Assembly: GCF_004114375.1 (NCBI RefSeq)
Contig: NZ_CP034692.1
Span: 3,224,001 to 3,288,000 of the forward strand
DNA: 64,000 bases
Direction: 5' to 3'
Origin: Halorubrum sp. BOL3-1
GTDB lineage: Archaea > Halobacteriota > Halobacteria > Halobacteriales > Haloferacaceae
The notes beneath the pieces were generated by a model. The model saw only the letters and a list, made by a program, of their open reading frames with translations. It searched no databases and was not told the DNA's origin. Shown one piece after another: positions 63,150-64,000 of this stretch; position 1 is the first letter of the stretch; the number at the start of each line of letters is the position of its first letter. A program made the position numbers and the translations under genes.

Positions 63150-63348
63150 TGCTGATTGCGAGTCCCAGCACTGTTGGCCGGGGACTCTACCCACTCATAA
63201 TGAGAATATAAGGGAGTATTCAGTAGTTGAACATTGAGCCTCAATTATGGAGAGACGTTTATCATACAACCGGCCGAACTATTTCGGTACGGATGAACTA
63301 CTCGCGGGTTATTTGATTCCCGACAGATATCCGGATACGTCGGGGTCG

Positions 63349-64000
63349 TCAGTCGGCATGTTGTGCGGCCATCGGCGTGCGGTCGTCGACGAGCGCCGTG
63401 AACAATTTTCGCTGTGAGGTTCTGATGTGCTGGTAGAACGCTTGCGGCGAGATATCCAGCGAGTTCGCAACGGCCTTTCCGTCGGCCCTACGCGGTGATT
63501 CGAAGAACCCACTGTAGTACGCCGTCTCGAGGACTTCCAGTTGTCTGTCCGTCAGACGGTCGAGAACGGACGCGTAGAACCCGTGTTCGGAGGCCTGTTC
63601 ACGGGTCTGCTTCGACACCAGATCGGTATCGTCGAACCGGTCAACGAGGAGTTGGGTGACGTGCCGGACGTCGCCGCTCGCCGGTAGATCGACAACTAGC
63701 GTCGTGTCCGTCGCCGTGGCTGTCGCACTCCGAAGGACGGCCCCGTGATCAGCCAACTCCGTCGCAAGGAACGGGTCCGACAGCCGGAGTCGTAAGACAC
63801 CGCCAGTATCGCCGCCGCGAATCCGCTGGACGTCCTCAACAACCGTGAGGCCATCTGTTGCGTCGACGACGGTATCGAGTGGCGCGTCACCCACGGTGAC
63901 GAACACGTAGTTCCCGGTGGCGGTCTGCTGGACGCCGCCATCGTAGGTCAACGCGCAGTCAGCCGCCGCGGCTAGTTGCGTGAGCACGAACGACGGGTCG
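63349..64000 (-). CDS. HTH_10 regulator, N-terminus beyond the window
   Basis: The C-terminal HTH_10 domain reads LTDRQLEVLETAYYSGFFESPRRADGKAVANSLDISPQAFYQHIRTSQRKL. Upstream is a sensor-like region with repeats of beta strands (about 1-150 of the visible part). The frame is open at the window edge, so the real start and any PAS/GAF domain lie outside. Bat-type family, as at 5601 and 40427. Confidence 0.8.
   Translation of the reverse strand, partial: DPSFVLTQLAAAADCALTYDGGVQQTATGNYVFVTVGDAPLDTVVDATDGLTVVEDVQRIRGGDTGGVLRLRLSDPFLATELADHGAVLRSATATATDTTLVVDLPASGDVRHVTQLLVDRFDDTDLVSKQTREQASEHGFYASVLDRLTDRQLEVLETAYYSGFFESPRRADGKAVANSLDISPQAFYQHIRTSQRKLFTALVDDRTPMAAQHAD

Noticed and set aside
1-64000. 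tRNA, rRNA or CRISPR genes
   Set aside because: I looked for tRNA-like cloverleaf ends, rRNA-like sequence and short spaced repeats and saw none. A dedicated search could still find a tRNA fragment near the integrase remnants.

Overview
The window comes from a halophilic archaeon (Halobacteria). The evidence is high GC, acidic proteins, bacterio-opsin-activator-type HTH regulators, leaderless-style promoters, ISH-type insertion sequences and many two-domain universal stress proteins. It reads like an accessory region or megaplasmid. Metabolic modules occur in several copies at different stages of decay, interleaved with insertion-sequence debris. I cannot name the species or replicon.

Layout. 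(1) 170-11308, sulfur module A: a decayed winged-HTH regulator, a TauE/SafE exporter with a small membrane partner, a stress protein, an MFS carrier, a rhodanese-metallo-beta-lactamase (MBL) fusion, an HTH regulator, a PiT-family carrier, two YeeE/YedE proteins and a second rhodanese-MBL fusion; divergent from these are TusA, DsrE and DsrE2. (2) 11722-14536: a tungstate/molybdate ABC transporter. (3) 14710-18446: pseudogenes (class V aminotransferase, DUF1641, SQR, TusA, winged-HTH), with a 347-bp inverted-repeat element inside DUF1641. (4) 18730-25184: amidotransferase, thioredoxin, broken thioredoxin reductase, FeoA with broken FeoB, DtxR-type regulator, and cytochrome bd oxidase with a frameshifted cydA. 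(5) 25371-39305: MITE, integrase, resolvase and IS fragments between MATE, pilin, TrkA, APC, UspA and membrane-protein genes. (6) 39501-45960: two-rhodanese sulfurtransferase, HTH regulator, then TusA-SQR-DUF1641-SQR-DUF1641, the intact counterpart of the decayed cluster in (3). (7) 46233-52325: a composite transposon between two identical IS5-type copies, with an 8-bp target duplication at its outer ends. It carries a resolvase, a repeat-rich pilin-like protein and a membrane HExxH protein. (8) 53521-61458, sulfur module B: TauE, small partner, intact winged-HTH, UspA, small membrane protein, broken TrmO, a PiT remnant, two YeeE/YedE, rhodanese-MBL, TusA and DsrE2. (9) 61711-64000: glutamate dehydrogenase, zinc-ribbon protein, and an HTH regulator cut by the window end.

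Proposed logic (inference): YeeE/YedE import thiosulfate or another sulfane-sulfur compound; TusA and DsrE proteins carry the sulfur as protein persulfide; the rhodanese-MBL fusions oxidise persulfide to sulfite; TauE/SafE exports sulfite; SQR-type flavoproteins feed sulfide into the pool. A recurring motif close to TAGTATTGTGTA lies upstream of most of these genes and near the thioredoxin pair, so a shared regulon is likely, with the 55150-55557 winged-HTH protein as the best candidate regulator. Modules A and B are mosaics of diverged and identical stretches (1048 bp and 360 bp without a visible mismatch), which points to recent gene conversion.
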